Part shown: positions 23,352-32,139 of the stretch, piece after piece
Numbering within the stretch: position 1 is the first letter of the stretch
Layout of the letters: each line of letters starts with the position of its first letter
Assembly: GCF_039631295.1 (NCBI RefSeq)
Contig: NZ_JBDIVE010000002.1
Location: 186,001-250,000, forward strand
From: Viridibacterium sediminicola
Lineage (GTDB): Bacteria; Pseudomonadota; Gammaproteobacteria; Burkholderiales; Rhodocyclaceae
Direction: 5' to 3'
Length of the DNA stretch: 64,000 nucleotides
Translations under genes and position numbers: made by a program
The notes under the pieces: model-generated
What the model was told of the DNA's origin: nothing
The model's database searches: none
Seen by the model: only the letters and a program-made list of their open reading frames with translations

Positions 23352-25774
23352 TGCGCGAACGCCTCAGCCTGCGTGGTCTCGTGCAAGGCGTGGGTTTCCG
23401 CCCGCATGTGCATCGCCTGGCCAGCGAGCTGGGGCTGAGCGGCTGGGTGCGCAATGATGCCAACGGCGTGACACTCGAAGCGCAGGGCAGCGCCAGCGCC
23501 CTGCAAGCCCTGCGCACTCGCCTGCTGCGCGAGGCACCCGTGCACGCGCGCATCGAGGCCTGCGAGTCGGAAGCGCTGGCGCCTACGCCTGACAGCAGCG
23601 CTTTCGAGATCCGCCAGAGCGAGGCTGCGTCGTCCGGCCAAGCCGCCATCGGCGCCGACACCTGCACTTGCCCAGCCTGCCTCGCCGAGTTGTTCGAGCC
23701 CGGCAATCGCCGCTATCGCTACGCCTTCATCAATTGCACCGACTGCGGCCCGCGCTACAGCATCGCCGAGGCCCTGCCCTGGGACCGCGCGCGCACCAGC
23801 ATGGCGGGCTTCGCGCTGTGCCCTGACTGCGCCGCCGAATATGAAGCGCCCGCCAAGCGCCGCTTCCACGCCGAACCGAATGCCTGCCCAGTCTGCGGCC
23901 CGCAGCTGCACTTGCTCGATGCGCAGGGGCAGGCCGTCGCGGGTGACGCCATCGCGGCAAGCCTCGCCCTGATCCAGCGCGGCGGCATTGTCGCCATCAA
24001 GAGCCTGGGCGGCTTCCATCTGGCCTGCGATGCGCGCAATGCGGCAGCCGTGGCGCGCCTGCGCGCACGCAAGCAGCGCGAAGAAAAACCCTTCGCGGTG
24101 ATGCTGGCGAATGTCGCCTCGCTCGCCACGCTCGCTGAAATCAGCCGCGCTGAACAAGCTGATCTGCAGAGTACGGCGCGACCCATCGTGCTGCTGCGCA
24201 AACGCGTAGGCGCCGATGCCCAGCTCACTGGCGTGGCGCCGGATCTGGCCTGGCTGGGCGTGATGCTGCCCGGCACGCCCCTGCACTACCTGCTGTTTCA
24301 CGACGCCGCTGGACGCCCGCCCGGCAGCGCCTGGCTCGATCAGGCCCAGTCACTCGCGCTGGTGATGACCAGCGCCAATGTGCATGGCGAACCGCTGATC
24401 AGCGACAACACCGAAGCGCTGGCGCAGCTTGCGGACATCACCGACGCCTTCCTGATCCACGACCGCGACATCGTGATCCGCTGCGATGACAGCGTGCTGC
24501 GCCGCCTGCCCGGCAGCGATCACGCACAATTCATCCGTCGTGCGCGTGGTTACACGCCCGCAGCGATTCCCCTCACGGGTGCAGGCGCAGGCACACGCGC
24601 GGGCGCAAACGTCCTCGCAGTCGGCGGCTACTACAAGAACACCTTGTGTTTCACGCGCAGCAGCGGCACGCGCAGTGAAGCCTTTCTCTCGCAGCACATC
24701 GGCGATCTCGATCGCGTCGCCAACTGCCGCGCACTCGAAGCCGCCGTCAATCATCTGCAACAGCTGCTGCAAGTGAAACCGCAGGCGATTGCGCACGATC
24801 TGCATCCGGATTTTTTCAGCACCCAGCTTGCGCTGCGCCTGGCCGCGCAATGGCAAGTGCCGGCCATCGCCGTGCAACATCATCACGCCCACATCGCGGC
24901 CGTGCTCGCCGAGCATCAGCTCGACGAGCCTGTGCTCGGGCTCGCACTCGATGGCGTCGGTCTGGGCAGCGATGGCAGCGCCTGGGGTGGCGAACTGTTG
25001 CGGGTCGATGGCGCGCATGTCGAACGCCTCGGCCATCTGCAGCCGATTGCCCTGCCCGGCGGTGACCGCGCCGCGCGCGACCCCTGGCGCATGGGTGCGG
25101 CAGCGCTGGCCCAACTCGGCCGGCATGCGGAGATCCGCACACGCTTTGCCGACCAAAGCGGCGCAGCACTGCTGGCGCAGATGCTCGAACGCGGCACGCC
25201 GATGACAACCAGCATGGGCCGCTACTTCGACGCTGCAGCGGGCTTGCTGGGCATCCAGCCACAAATGAGTTTCGAGGGACAGGCTGCGATGCGCCTGGAA
25301 GGACTCGCCGCAAGCTACGGCACGCTCCAGCTACGCAGTCCGCTGCATGAAATTGAAAATGCCGACGGCCTGCTGCAGCTGAATCTGGCAGCGACGCTCA
25401 ATGCCCTGCTCGATTCCACGCTGCCCGTGGCGCAGCGCGCGGCGCTGTTCCACGCCGCCCTGATCGAAGCGCTCGCCGAGTGGGCACAAGCCGCCGCAGA
25501 CGCGAGCGGCATCCGCACGCTCGCCTGCGCTGGCGGCTGCTTTCTCAACGCGATACTTGCCAGCGGCCTGCGCGCAGCCCTCGCCCGGCGCGGCCTGCGC
25601 ATGCTCGAAGCGCGCCTCGCTCCGTCCAATGACGGTGGCCTGGCGCTGGGACAAGCCTGGGTGGCGCAGCGCGCACTCGCCGACAGTGCCCTTGCAGTAC
25701 GGCGGCCGGCCACTGCGCGTCAAACCCACCCTGGCCATGACAAGAACAACGAGGAACACAGCCCATGTGCCTAG
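23351..25774 (+). CDS. hypF: Carbamoyltransferase HypF
   Basis: An 807-residue enzyme that converts carbamoyl phosphate to the thiocarbamate on HypE that becomes the CN ligands of the [NiFe] centre. Domains in order: acylphosphatase (RERLSLRGLVQGVGFRPHVH); two zinc-finger motifs with CxxC pairs (CTCPACLAEL, CTDCGPRYS, CPDCAAEYE, CPVCGPQL); a YrdC-like domain (RGGIVAIKSLGGFHLACDA); and a Kae1-like C-terminal domain with HHHAHIAAVLAEH and GLALDGVGLGSDG. It overlaps hypB by 1 base and hypC by 10 bases. GC-rich alternative starts are not needed. Confidence 0.97.
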   Translation: MRERLSLRGLVQGVGFRPHVHRLASELGLSGWVRNDANGVTLEAQGSASALQALRTRLLREAPVHARIEACESEALAPTPDSSAFEIRQSEAASSGQAAIGADTCTCPACLAELFEPGNRRYRYAFINCTDCGPRYSIAEALPWDRARTSMAGFALCPDCAAEYEAPAKRRFHAEPNACPVCGPQLHLLDAQGQAVAGDAIAASLALIQRGGIVAIKSLGGFHLACDARNAAAVARLRARKQREEKPFAVMLANVASLATLAEISRAEQADLQSTARPIVLLRKRVGADAQLTGVAPDLAWLGVMLPGTPLHYLLFHDAAGRPPGSAWLDQAQSLALVMTSANVHGEPLISDNTEALAQLADITDAFLIHDRDIVIRCDDSVLRRLPGSDHAQFIRRARGYTPAAIPLTGAGAGTRAGANVLAVGGYYKNTLCFTRSSGTRSEAFLSQHIGDLDRVANCRALEAAVNHLQQLLQVKPQAIAHDLHPDFFSTQLALRLAAQWQVPAIAVQHHHAHIAAVLAEHQLDEPVLGLALDGVGLGSDGSAWGGELLRVDGAHVERLGHLQPIALPGGDRAARDPWRMGAAALAQLGRHAEIRTRFADQSGAALLAQMLERGTPMTTSMGRYFDAAAGLLGIQPQMSFEGQAAMRLEGLAASYGTLQLRSPLHEIENADGLLQLNLAATLNALLDSTLPVAQRAALFHAALIEALAEWAQAAADASGIRTLACAGGCFLNAILASGLRAALARRGLRMLEARLAPSNDGGLALGQAWVAQRALADSALAVRRPATARQTHPGHDKNNEEHSPCA

Positions 25775-26019
25775 CCATCCCCGCCCGCGTCATCGCGCTC
25801 TTCGGTGAAGACCGCGCACGCATCGACCTCGCTGGCGTGCAGAAGGAGATCTCCATCGCGCTTGTTGAAGATGTGGCCATCGGCGATTACCTGATCGTCC
25901 ATGTCGGCTATGCCATCGGCAAGATCGACCCTGAGGAAGCGGCCGAGACACTGGCGACTTTCGCAGCAATGCGCGCCACGCACGAAGGGGCGTTGCCGCT
26001 GACGCCGCCGCTGGCTTGA
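25765..26019 (+). CDS. hypC: Hydrogenase assembly chaperone HypC
   Basis: An 84-residue HypC/HupF-family chaperone. It begins MCLAIPARVIALFG, where Cys2 is essential for binding the Fe(CN)2CO unit and the large-subunit precursor. It also has the GDYLIVHVGYAIGKID core typical of the OB-fold. Together with HypD it forms the scaffold complex for Fe(CN)2CO assembly. The gene overlaps hypF and is followed by hypD after 11 bases. Confidence 0.96.
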   Translation: MCLAIPARVIALFGEDRARIDLAGVQKEISIALVEDVAIGDYLIVHVGYAIGKIDPEEAAETLATFAAMRATHEGALPLTPPLA

Positions 26020-26030
26020 AGGTCTGCGCC

Positions 26031-27176
26031 ATGAAATACATCGACGAATTCCGTGATGGTGAGACCGCCCGCAGCATTGCCGCGCTGATTGCCGCCGAAG
26101 CACAGCCACAGAAAAGCTACCGCCTGATGGAGTTCTGCGGCGGCCACACGCACGCGATCTCGCGCTACGGCCTGCTCGATCTGCTGCCCGCACAGGTACG
26201 CATGATTCACGGTCCTGGCTGTCCGGTCTGCGTGCTGCCCATCGGCCGCATCGACAGCGCCATCGCGCTGGCCAGCACGCACAAGCTGATCCTCTGCACC
26301 TATGCCGACACCCTGCGCGTGCCGGCCTCCGGCGGCCTCTCGCTGCTCAAGGCCAAAGCCCGTGGCGCCGATGTGCGCATGGTCTATTCGGCCGACGACG
26401 CACTGCGCATCGCAGAGGAAAACCCGTCACGCGAAGTGGTGTTCTTCGCCATCGGTTTCGAGACCACCACGCCGATGACGGCGGCCGTCATCCAGCAAGC
26501 CGCGCGGCGTTCACTCAGCAACTTCAGCGTGTTCTGCAACCACGTGCTGACGCCCGCCGCGATGCAGCACATCATGGAGTCCGCAGCAGACCCGGACGCC
26601 GTCGCACTCGATGGCTTTGTCGGCCCCGCCCATGTCAGCACCATCATTGGCAGCGCGCCTTACGAAGCCTTCACACAACGCTACAAACGCCCGGTGGTGA
26701 TCGCCGGTTTCGAGCCGCTGGATGTCTTGCAAGCGGTGTTGATGCTGGTGCGCCAGATCAATGCCGGCCGCTCCGCAGTCGAAAACCAGTTCAGCCGCGC
26801 CGTCAGCGCTGCCGGCAATATCAAAGCACAAGCCATCGTTAGCGATGTCTTCGAACTGCGCGAAGCATTCGACTGGCGCGGTCTGGGCGAAGTGCCGCTG
26901 AGCGCGCTGACAATACGCTCCGCATACAGCGCTTTTGACGCTGAACAGAAATTTTCGATCGCCTATCGTCAGGTCGCTGACCCCAAGGCTTGCGAATGCG
27001 CAGCGATCCTGCGCGGCCACAAGCATCCGGCCGACTGCAAGGTGTTCGGCAGCGCCTGCACGCCCGAGCAGCCCATCGGCGCCTGCATGGTCTCCTCTGA
27101 AGGCGCCTGCGCCGCGCATTACACCTATGGGCGGCACAAGGTGATGGCGATTCGCGCTACAGGTGTCGCAGCATGA
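26031..27176 (+). CDS. hypD: Hydrogenase iron-centre assembly protein HypD
   Basis: A 381-residue [4Fe-4S] scaffold on which the Fe(CN)2CO group is assembled. Diagnostic motifs: LMEFCGGHTHAISRYGL, IHGPGCPVCVLP, AIGFETTTPMTAAV, NHVLTPAAMQ and the C-terminal Cys-rich cluster region (ACECAAILRGHKHPADCKVF, SACTPEQPIGACMVSSEGAC). ATG 26031 gives the standard MKYIDEF N-terminus. It overlaps hypE by 4 bases (ATGA). Confidence 0.97.
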   Translation: MKYIDEFRDGETARSIAALIAAEAQPQKSYRLMEFCGGHTHAISRYGLLDLLPAQVRMIHGPGCPVCVLPIGRIDSAIALASTHKLILCTYADTLRVPASGGLSLLKAKARGADVRMVYSADDALRIAEENPSREVVFFAIGFETTTPMTAAVIQQAARRSLSNFSVFCNHVLTPAAMQHIMESAADPDAVALDGFVGPAHVSTIIGSAPYEAFTQRYKRPVVIAGFEPLDVLQAVLMLVRQINAGRSAVENQFSRAVSAAGNIKAQAIVSDVFELREAFDWRGLGEVPLSALTIRSAYSAFDAEQKFSIAYRQVADPKACECAAILRGHKHPADCKVFGSACTPEQPIGACMVSSEGACAAHYTYGRHKVMAIRATGVAA

Positions 27177-28219
27177 GCACACCCTTTCCCCGCCCCATCA
27201 ATTTCCGCGACGGCCGCGTGGACATGAGCCACGGCAGTGGCGGCCGCGCAATGGCGCAGCTGATCCACGAACTCTTCGTCACGCACTTCGACAATGACTA
27301 CCTGCGCGCGCAGAACGATGGCGCCTGCTTCCCGCTGCCCGCTGGCAGCGGCCGCATGGTGATGGCGACCGACAGCCACGTCGTCTCGCCACTGTTCTTT
27401 CCGGGCGGCGATATCGGTTGCCTGGCCGTGCACGGCACCGTCAATGATGTCGCCATGGCAGGTGGCAGGCCGCTTTATCTGTCTGCCGGCTTCATCCTTG
27501 AAGAAGGTTTTCCGCTCGCTGATCTCAAGCGCATCGTGATCTCGATGGCCCAGGCAGCGAAAGAGGCCGGTGTGCCGATCATCACCGGCGACACCAAGGT
27601 CGTCGAAAAGGGCAAGGGCGATGGCGTGTTCATCAACACGACGGGCATCGGCATCGTGCCGCCAGGCATCGATCTGGCGCCGAGCAAGATCCGCGCGGGC
27701 GATGCCATTCTCGTCTCCGGCATGCTCGGTGATCACGGCGTGGCGATCATGTCGCTGCGCGAGAACCTGTCCTTCGACACCGCCATCCAGTCCGACACCG
27801 CCGCGCTGCACGACCTGGTCGCCACGATGCTCGCTGCGGTGCCCGAGATCCGGACTTTGCGTGACCCCACGCGCGGCGGCCTCGCCACCGTGCTCAATGA
27901 ATTCGCGCTCGCTGCGCGCTGCGGCATGCTGATCCGCGAGCCTGTGATCCCGATCCGCCCGGCCGTCAATGCCGCCTGCGAACTATTAGGGCTTGACCCG
28001 CTTTACGTCGCCAATGAAGGCAAGCTCGTTGCGATTTGCCCGGCCGAGCGCGCCACCGAACTGCTCGCACTGATGCGCGCTCACCCGCTGGGCGCGGATG
28101 CCGCCATCATCGGTGAGGTGATTGAAGACGCCAACCATTTCGTGCAGATGGAAACCGCCTTCGGCGGGCGGCGCATGGTGGACTGGCTCAGCGGCGAGCA
28201 GCTGCCACGCATCTGCTGA
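27173..28219 (+). CDS. hypE: Carbamoyl dehydratase HypE
   Basis: A 348-residue PurM-like ATPase that dehydrates the thiocarbamate on its C-terminal cysteine to thiocyanate, giving the cyanide ligands. It opens with MSHGSGGRAMAQLI, the family signature. The ATP-binding segment is ATDSHVVSPLFFPGGDIGCL, with MLGDHGVAIMSLRE and DPTRGGLATVLNE further on. The protein ends LPRIC, placing the essential Cys348 at the very C-terminus. It is the last gene of the hyp operon and converges 8 bases from a small minus-strand gene. Confidence 0.97.
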   Translation: MSTPFPRPINFRDGRVDMSHGSGGRAMAQLIHELFVTHFDNDYLRAQNDGACFPLPAGSGRMVMATDSHVVSPLFFPGGDIGCLAVHGTVNDVAMAGGRPLYLSAGFILEEGFPLADLKRIVISMAQAAKEAGVPIITGDTKVVEKGKGDGVFINTTGIGIVPPGIDLAPSKIRAGDAILVSGMLGDHGVAIMSLRENLSFDTAIQSDTAALHDLVATMLAAVPEIRTLRDPTRGGLATVLNEFALAARCGMLIREPVIPIRPAVNAACELLGLDPLYVANEGKLVAICPAERATELLALMRAHPLGADAAIIGEVIEDANHFVQMETAFGGRRMVDWLSGEQLPRIC

Positions 28220-28227
28220 AGCCCTGA

Positions 28228-28632
28228 TTACTTCGCACCGCCCGCCACCGCGCGGTCGATGATCTGCTCGCCCAGCTGGGTGTTCTTGTCCAGCTCCAGC
28301 GCCTGATGCAAGGGCGTTGCCGCACTCGATTGCGCTGCGGCGGGCGGAATCTCGGCCGCCGGCACCACGCTCACGCGATCTCCCGCCACGGCTTGCCGTG
28401 TAGCGCCCGCCGGGCAGGCTGCATCGGTATAAGTCACCTCGCTAGCGTGCACGCACTTGTGCAAAACAGTCTTCGCCTCTGCCTGCGCCGCAGACGGTAA
28501 CGCCAGTTCGCGTTGCAGGCTATTGAACGCCGGCAAGCTCTGCTGCTTGACCGTCGCCAGCAGACGATGACGATGCGGCCAGGCTGCGAGCAGCAGACAA
28601 ACCAGGACCACCAACAGAATCAGTTTTCGCAC
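28228..28632 (-). CDS. Small exported or membrane-anchored hypothetical protein with DUF4124-like core
   Basis: A 134-residue protein. An N-terminal hydrophobic segment (KLILLVVLVCLLLAAW) acts as signal peptide or anchor. The central segment HKCVHASEVTYTDAACPAGA resembles the DUF4124-type strand/turn with two Cys. The Ala/Pro-rich remainder has no recognisable fold. The start is GTG at 28632 with GGAG 6 bases upstream. It converges with hypE, but no functional link is evident. Family assignment is tentative. Confidence 0.65.
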   Translation of the reverse strand: MRKLILLVVLVCLLLAAWPHRHRLLATVKQQSLPAFNSLQRELALPSAAQAEAKTVLHKCVHASEVTYTDAACPAGATRQAVAGDRVSVVPAAEIPPAAAQSSAATPLHQALELDKNTQLGEQIIDRAVAGGAK

Positions 28633-28683
28633 AGGGAACTCCGAGAGGCTTCAAGCCGCATGCGGCGTACAAATGCGCTGCCC

Positions 28684-29127
28684 TCAGAGCTCGGGGCCTT
28701 CAATGCGCTTGAACGGTCCGATGCAGGCGTCCAGGGATTCGTTCCTGCACATGATCATCTGATCGCCCGCCGGACTGAAGCGCAGGTAATTGACGGCCGT
28801 GTCACCAATTGGCGTGTTGGCGCCCGAACAGTCTGGCTTGCCGTTGTTTTTGACGATGGTGTCAGTGAACGTGTAAAAGCCTTTAGCCGACGGAACGCTC
28901 GCTATTTCGTAGCGGCTCTCCGAGCGCTCTTCGCCACTGCTGACCTCACTGGTGCCGTCTGCTTTGAAGAGATAAATCTCGCTGCATTGCAGACTCGGCA
29001 CCTTAAGCTTCCAGTAGCCGATGATCGGCGGAGCTTTTCGCAACGGGAAGGTGGTGGCACTGGCCGGCATCATGCACAGGGCGATGGCGGTCACAAGACT
29101 GATGAACACTGCGGCTGTGCGCTTCAC
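28684..29127 (-). CDS. Secreted hypothetical protein
   Basis: A 147-residue protein I do not recognise. The signal peptide (MKRTAAVFISLVTAIALCMM) ends near ASA-TTF. The mature part (about 120 residues) has four Cys (SLQCSEIYLF, PDCSGAN, IMCRNES, ACIGPF) and motifs IIGYWKLK and FYTFTDTIVKNNGKP, suggestive of a small beta-rich, lipocalin-like fold with two disulfides. The ATG at 29127 follows CAGGAGACAT. It is a neighbour of another small secreted gene and of a sugar kinase; the role is unknown. Confidence 0.7.
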   Translation of the reverse strand: MKRTAAVFISLVTAIALCMMPASATTFPLRKAPPIIGYWKLKVPSLQCSEIYLFKADGTSEVSSGEERSESRYEIASVPSAKGFYTFTDTIVKNNGKPDCSGANTPIGDTAVNYLRFSPAGDQMIMCRNESLDACIGPFKRIEGPEL

Positions 29128-29225
29128 ATATGTCTCCTGCTGAAAAGTCCGGCCAATAGCTCTTGGCCAAACCGCAAAGCATACTGCTGGATGCCGTCGG
29201 GGTCATCTGCCTGGCGAGCGGACAC

Positions 29226-29256
29226 AAAAAAACCGGGATCAGCCCGGTTTTTTTTG
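29226..29256 (-). terminator. Rho-independent terminator after the sugar kinase
   Basis: AAAAACCGGG-ATCA-CCCGGTTTTT type palindrome with A- and T-runs on both sides, 22 bases past the kinase stop codon at 29278. It is symmetric, so it also shields the kinase from plus-strand transcription. Confidence 0.85.
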
Positions 29257-29277
29257 CGGCCTTGCCAGAACTGGCGC

Positions 29278-30321
29278 TCAGCGCGAGATGCCTTCGGAAC
29301 CATCACTCTTCATCAGCGCCTTCACTTCGTCGGCGGTGACGAGGTTGAAGTCGCCGTAGATGGTGTTCTTCAGCGTCGCGGCGGCAACCGAGTACTCCAG
29401 CGCCGTGGCATCGTCACCCGGGTAGTTGATCAGGCCGTAGATGATGCCGGCGGCGAACGCGTCGCCCACGCCGACGCAGTCCACCACGTGCTCGATGGCA
29501 TAGGTGCGCGCTGCAGTGAGCTTGCCATCGGCGTAGAGCAAACCGGTGAGGATGTGGTGATTGGCGTCCAGGGTATTGCGCAAGGCCATGAAGGCCTTCT
29601 TGCAGTGAGGGGCAGCGGCCTGCACGCCCTCGAAGAAGCGCTGGTGCGCAGCCAGGTCGATGGCCTCATGTGCGCTCTTGACCTTGTAGGGCACGGGCTC
29701 GACGCCGAACACCACCTTGTATTCGCTGCCGGTGCCAAACAGCACGTCGCACTTGTCAAGCAGCGGGCGCATCACGTCCTGGGCGCACTTGCCGTATTGC
29801 CAGAGGTTCTTGCGGTAGTTCAGATCGCAGGAGACGGTCAGCCCCATTTCCTTGGCGATCTCCACCGCCTGCAAGGTGGTATCAGCAATGCCTTGCGAGA
29901 GGCCGGGGCCGATGCCGGACCAGTGGAACCAGGTCGCGCCAGCGAAGATCTTGCGCCAGTCGATCATCTCCGGCGTGAGTGTGGCAAACGAGGAATTGGC
30001 GCGGTCATAGACCACCTTGGAGACGCGCTGCGCCGCCGGATTCTCGTAGTAGTAGAGGCCCAGACGCTCGCCGCCATAAACGATGTTGTCGGTCTTGATG
30101 CCGTGCGAGCGCAGCTCCATGAGGCAGGCTTCGGCGATATCGTTCTTCGGGAAGCGGGTGACGAATTCGCTGTTCAGCCCCATGTGCGCGAGCGACACCG
30201 CACAGTTGGTTTCGCTGCCGCCAAAAGTCGCAGAAAAGGAATTGGTCTGCGACAGCTTGAGGTAGCCGGGCGGCGTGAGCCGCAGGAGAACTTCGCCGAA
30301 ATTTACGATTCTGTGTGCCAT
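29278..30321 (-). CDS. PfkB-family sugar kinase, probable 2-keto-3-deoxygluconate kinase
   Basis: A 347-residue ribokinase-fold kinase. It begins MAHRIVNFGEVLLRLTPPGY and has the N-terminal substrate glycine motif FGGSETNCAVSLAHMGL. GERLGLYYYENPAAQRVSKV closely matches KdgK proteins. The C-terminal PfkB signature is DCVGVGDAFAAGIIYG, where Asp is the catalytic base. KDG kinase would phosphorylate 2-keto-3-deoxygluconate to KDPG for the Entner-Doudoroff route, but no other gene of that pathway is nearby. A longer frame runs upstream over focA and is not real; ATG 30321 gives the family start. Confidence 0.85.
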   Translation of the reverse strand: MAHRIVNFGEVLLRLTPPGYLKLSQTNSFSATFGGSETNCAVSLAHMGLNSEFVTRFPKNDIAEACLMELRSHGIKTDNIVYGGERLGLYYYENPAAQRVSKVVYDRANSSFATLTPEMIDWRKIFAGATWFHWSGIGPGLSQGIADTTLQAVEIAKEMGLTVSCDLNYRKNLWQYGKCAQDVMRPLLDKCDVLFGTGSEYKVVFGVEPVPYKVKSAHEAIDLAAHQRFFEGVQAAAPHCKKAFMALRNTLDANHHILTGLLYADGKLTAARTYAIEHVVDCVGVGDAFAAGIIYGLINYPGDDATALEYSVAAATLKNTIYGDFNLVTADEVKALMKSDGSEGISR

Positions 30322-30401
30322 GTGTTTACCTGCCTGAGGGCATGTTGATGTGGCGGACCAGAGCTGGCCCGCCGCGGGTCCTGCGCCAGCACCTGTGCTG
30401 C

Positions 30402-31178
30402 CTAACGGCGCGGCAGATGCTCGCTGGGATTGATATAGGCAAAGGGCAGGCCGACGAACACCACGCCGCCGACGATATTGCCCAGGGTGGAATAGATCAG
30501 GTTGTGGATCGCATCTGCCACGCTGATGCTGCCGTGCCCCAGGATCGACATCGAGAAAGTGCCCATGTTCGCAATCGAGTGCTCGAAGCCCAGGTAGAGG
30601 AAGATGAAGACGATCAGCACCAACACGGCGATCTTGGCGATGTCTTCCTTGCAGCGCAGGGCCACGCGCACGGCGAGACAGACGATCCAGTTGGCAAGAA
30701 TGCCCTTGAAGAAGATCACCGAGCCCGCTTGGTGCACCTTGTGTTCCGCACCGGTGTAGAGCGCATGGTCGGCCGGCAAGGCATCGAGCACGCCAGCGCC
30801 GTAGAGCAGGCCGGCGACGACCAGGGCGCCAGCAAAATTCCCCAAGTAACAGGCCACCCACAGCAGCACCGACTGGCTCCAGCTGGTGCGCCCCTCGGCA
30901 GAGGAGACGGCCAAGTACATATTGTTGCTGGTGAACAGCTCGGCATTGGTGAACACGATGATGGTCAGACCGACGCCGAAGAAAGCGGAGGCGATGACCT
31001 TGCCGACGCTCACATCGTGAAGGTTGTAGCTCAGCGACCAGAACACGAAGAGCACGATGGATAGCTGCATGCCCGCGAGCACCGAGCGCGTGAGGTAACG
31101 GCCGGGATCATGGTGCAGCAGAGACAACTTGCGAACGCCGCTCTCTGCAGCTTTTTCGACGTAATCACGATCAATCAT
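30402..31178 (-). CDS. Formate/nitrite transporter family protein (FocA-like)
   Basis: A 258-residue FNT-family pentameric channel with six membrane helices. Segments include the first helix with AGMQLSIVLFVFWSL, the FTNAELFTSNNMY loop, WVACYLGNFAGALVVAGLLY, GILANWIVCLAVRVAL, FLYLGFEHSIANMGTFS (which holds the central-pore His) and NIVGGVVFVGLPFAYIN. An AAGGAG site precedes ATG 31178. Given the formate dehydrogenases and hydrogenlyase around it, formate is the likely substrate. Nitrite (NirC) cannot be excluded. Confidence 0.9.
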   Translation of the reverse strand: MIDRDYVEKAAESGVRKLSLLHHDPGRYLTRSVLAGMQLSIVLFVFWSLSYNLHDVSVGKVIASAFFGVGLTIIVFTNAELFTSNNMYLAVSSAEGRTSWSQSVLLWVACYLGNFAGALVVAGLLYGAGVLDALPADHALYTGAEHKVHQAGSVIFFKGILANWIVCLAVRVALRCKEDIAKIAVLVLIVFIFLYLGFEHSIANMGTFSMSILGHGSISVADAIHNLIYSTLGNIVGGVVFVGLPFAYINPSEHLPRR

Positions 31179-31224
31179 CCCAGGAACTCCTTATTGTTGT
31201 TATGCATTCAAGCACGAAAGCACT

Positions 31225-31240
31225 TGCAAAGGCCGCCCCC
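31225..31240 (-). promoter_or_regulatory. Candidate sigma-54 promoter upstream of the focA-like gene
   Basis: On the minus strand GGGGGCGGCCTTTGCA has a perfect TTGCA at -12 and GG at -24 with the required N10 spacing, about 9 of 12 consensus positions. It ends 46 bases before the ATG at 31178. Formate hydrogenlyase genes in enterics use sigma-54 with FhlA, which motivates the call, but the region is GC-rich and chance matches are possible. Confidence 0.35.
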
Positions 31241-31503
31241 GCCGCCTGGAGCGGACAGGAAACGATCAAGCGCCCCGCCATATTGCAGAAAGCCCCTGCC
31301 CTGCAGACTTAAGGCGAGTCAACACGGCGCGCCTCGGCGATTCAGTTGTTTTTATCGATCCATAAAAAAATGCATAAAAGTGCGCCTGGCGTGACTCAGG
31401 GTTGACCCCGGCCAACTGCGCGCGCGCAAGCTGGGGGTGTAATGCCTGCCGAAAGTCTGCAGTTTGCCTGTCGGGCTGCAGCGAAAGGGAGGATGCCCGG
31501 GTG

Positions 31504-32139
31504 ATGAACCGTTTCGTGATTGCAGAACCTGCTCAATGCATAGGCTGCAATACCTGCATGGCGGCCTGTTCGGTGGTGCACCGGCAAGCAGGCCTGCAGA
31601 GTCTGCCCCGCTTGACCGTCATGCGCGACGCGGGCCGCACGGCACCGATGCTCTGCCGCCAATGCGACGACGCACCCTGTGCGCGTGTCTGTCCGGTCGC
31701 CGCCATCAAGCAAGGCAAAGATGCCATCGAGCTCAACGAGACCCTGTGCATCGGCTGCAAGCTCTGTGCAATCGCCTGCCCCTTCGGCGCCATCACCATG
31801 GGCGGCACGCCCTGCAGTGGAGTGTTGCCCGTCTCCAACCAGTACATCTCGCCGGCCATGCTCCACACGGGTGCGCCGGGCGAAGCCAGCAGTGACAGCC
31901 AGACCACCCTCGACTCGATTCTCGCCAGCAGCCCCGGCGTGAAAAGCGTGGCCGTGAAATGCGATCTCTGCGCCAGCCGCCCGAGCGGGCCGGAATGTCT
32001 GCGCGTCTGCCCGACCCACGCGCTCTACCTGGTCGACCACAAAACACTCGATACGCATAGCGAGGCCAAGCGCGAACTGGCCGCCGCAGCGCTGGCCGCA
32101 CCGATGGGCTTCATGGACACACAGGAGCCCGGCGCATGA
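31504..32139 (+). CDS. hyfA: Hydrogenase-4 iron-sulfur subunit HyfA (HycB family)
   Basis: A 211-residue polyferredoxin that links the formate dehydrogenase to the hydrogenase arm. It begins MNRFVIAEPAQCIGCNTCMA. Cluster motifs: CIGCNTCMAAC, CRQCDDAPCARVC, CIGCKLCAIAC and CDLCASRPSGPECLRVC. Compared with HydN at 21364 it carries an extra insertion (about residues 110-150) before the last cluster. ATG 31504 follows GGGAGGATG and is the first gene of the hyf operon. Its stop overlaps the hyfB start (ATGA). Confidence 0.92.
   Translation: MNRFVIAEPAQCIGCNTCMAACSVVHRQAGLQSLPRLTVMRDAGRTAPMLCRQCDDAPCARVCPVAAIKQGKDAIELNETLCIGCKLCAIACPFGAITMGGTPCSGVLPVSNQYISPAMLHTGAPGEASSDSQTTLDSILASSPGVKSVAVKCDLCASRPSGPECLRVCPTHALYLVDHKTLDTHSEAKRELAAAALAAPMGFMDTQEPGA

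Noticed and set aside
28513..30348. 611-codon plus-strand open frame
   Set aside because: Antisense to a recognisable PfkB kinase and a small secreted protein; no family content or ribosome site.
30322..30861. N-terminal extension of the sugar kinase over the focA-like gene
   Set aside because: The extension is another frame of the FNT transporter gene. The kinase family start MAHRIVNFGE is at 30321.
31380..31503. Sigma-54 promoter for the hyf operon
   Set aside because: Several GG-N10-GC coincidences exist, but each matches only about 5 of 12 consensus positions, no better than chance in this GC-rich stretch.
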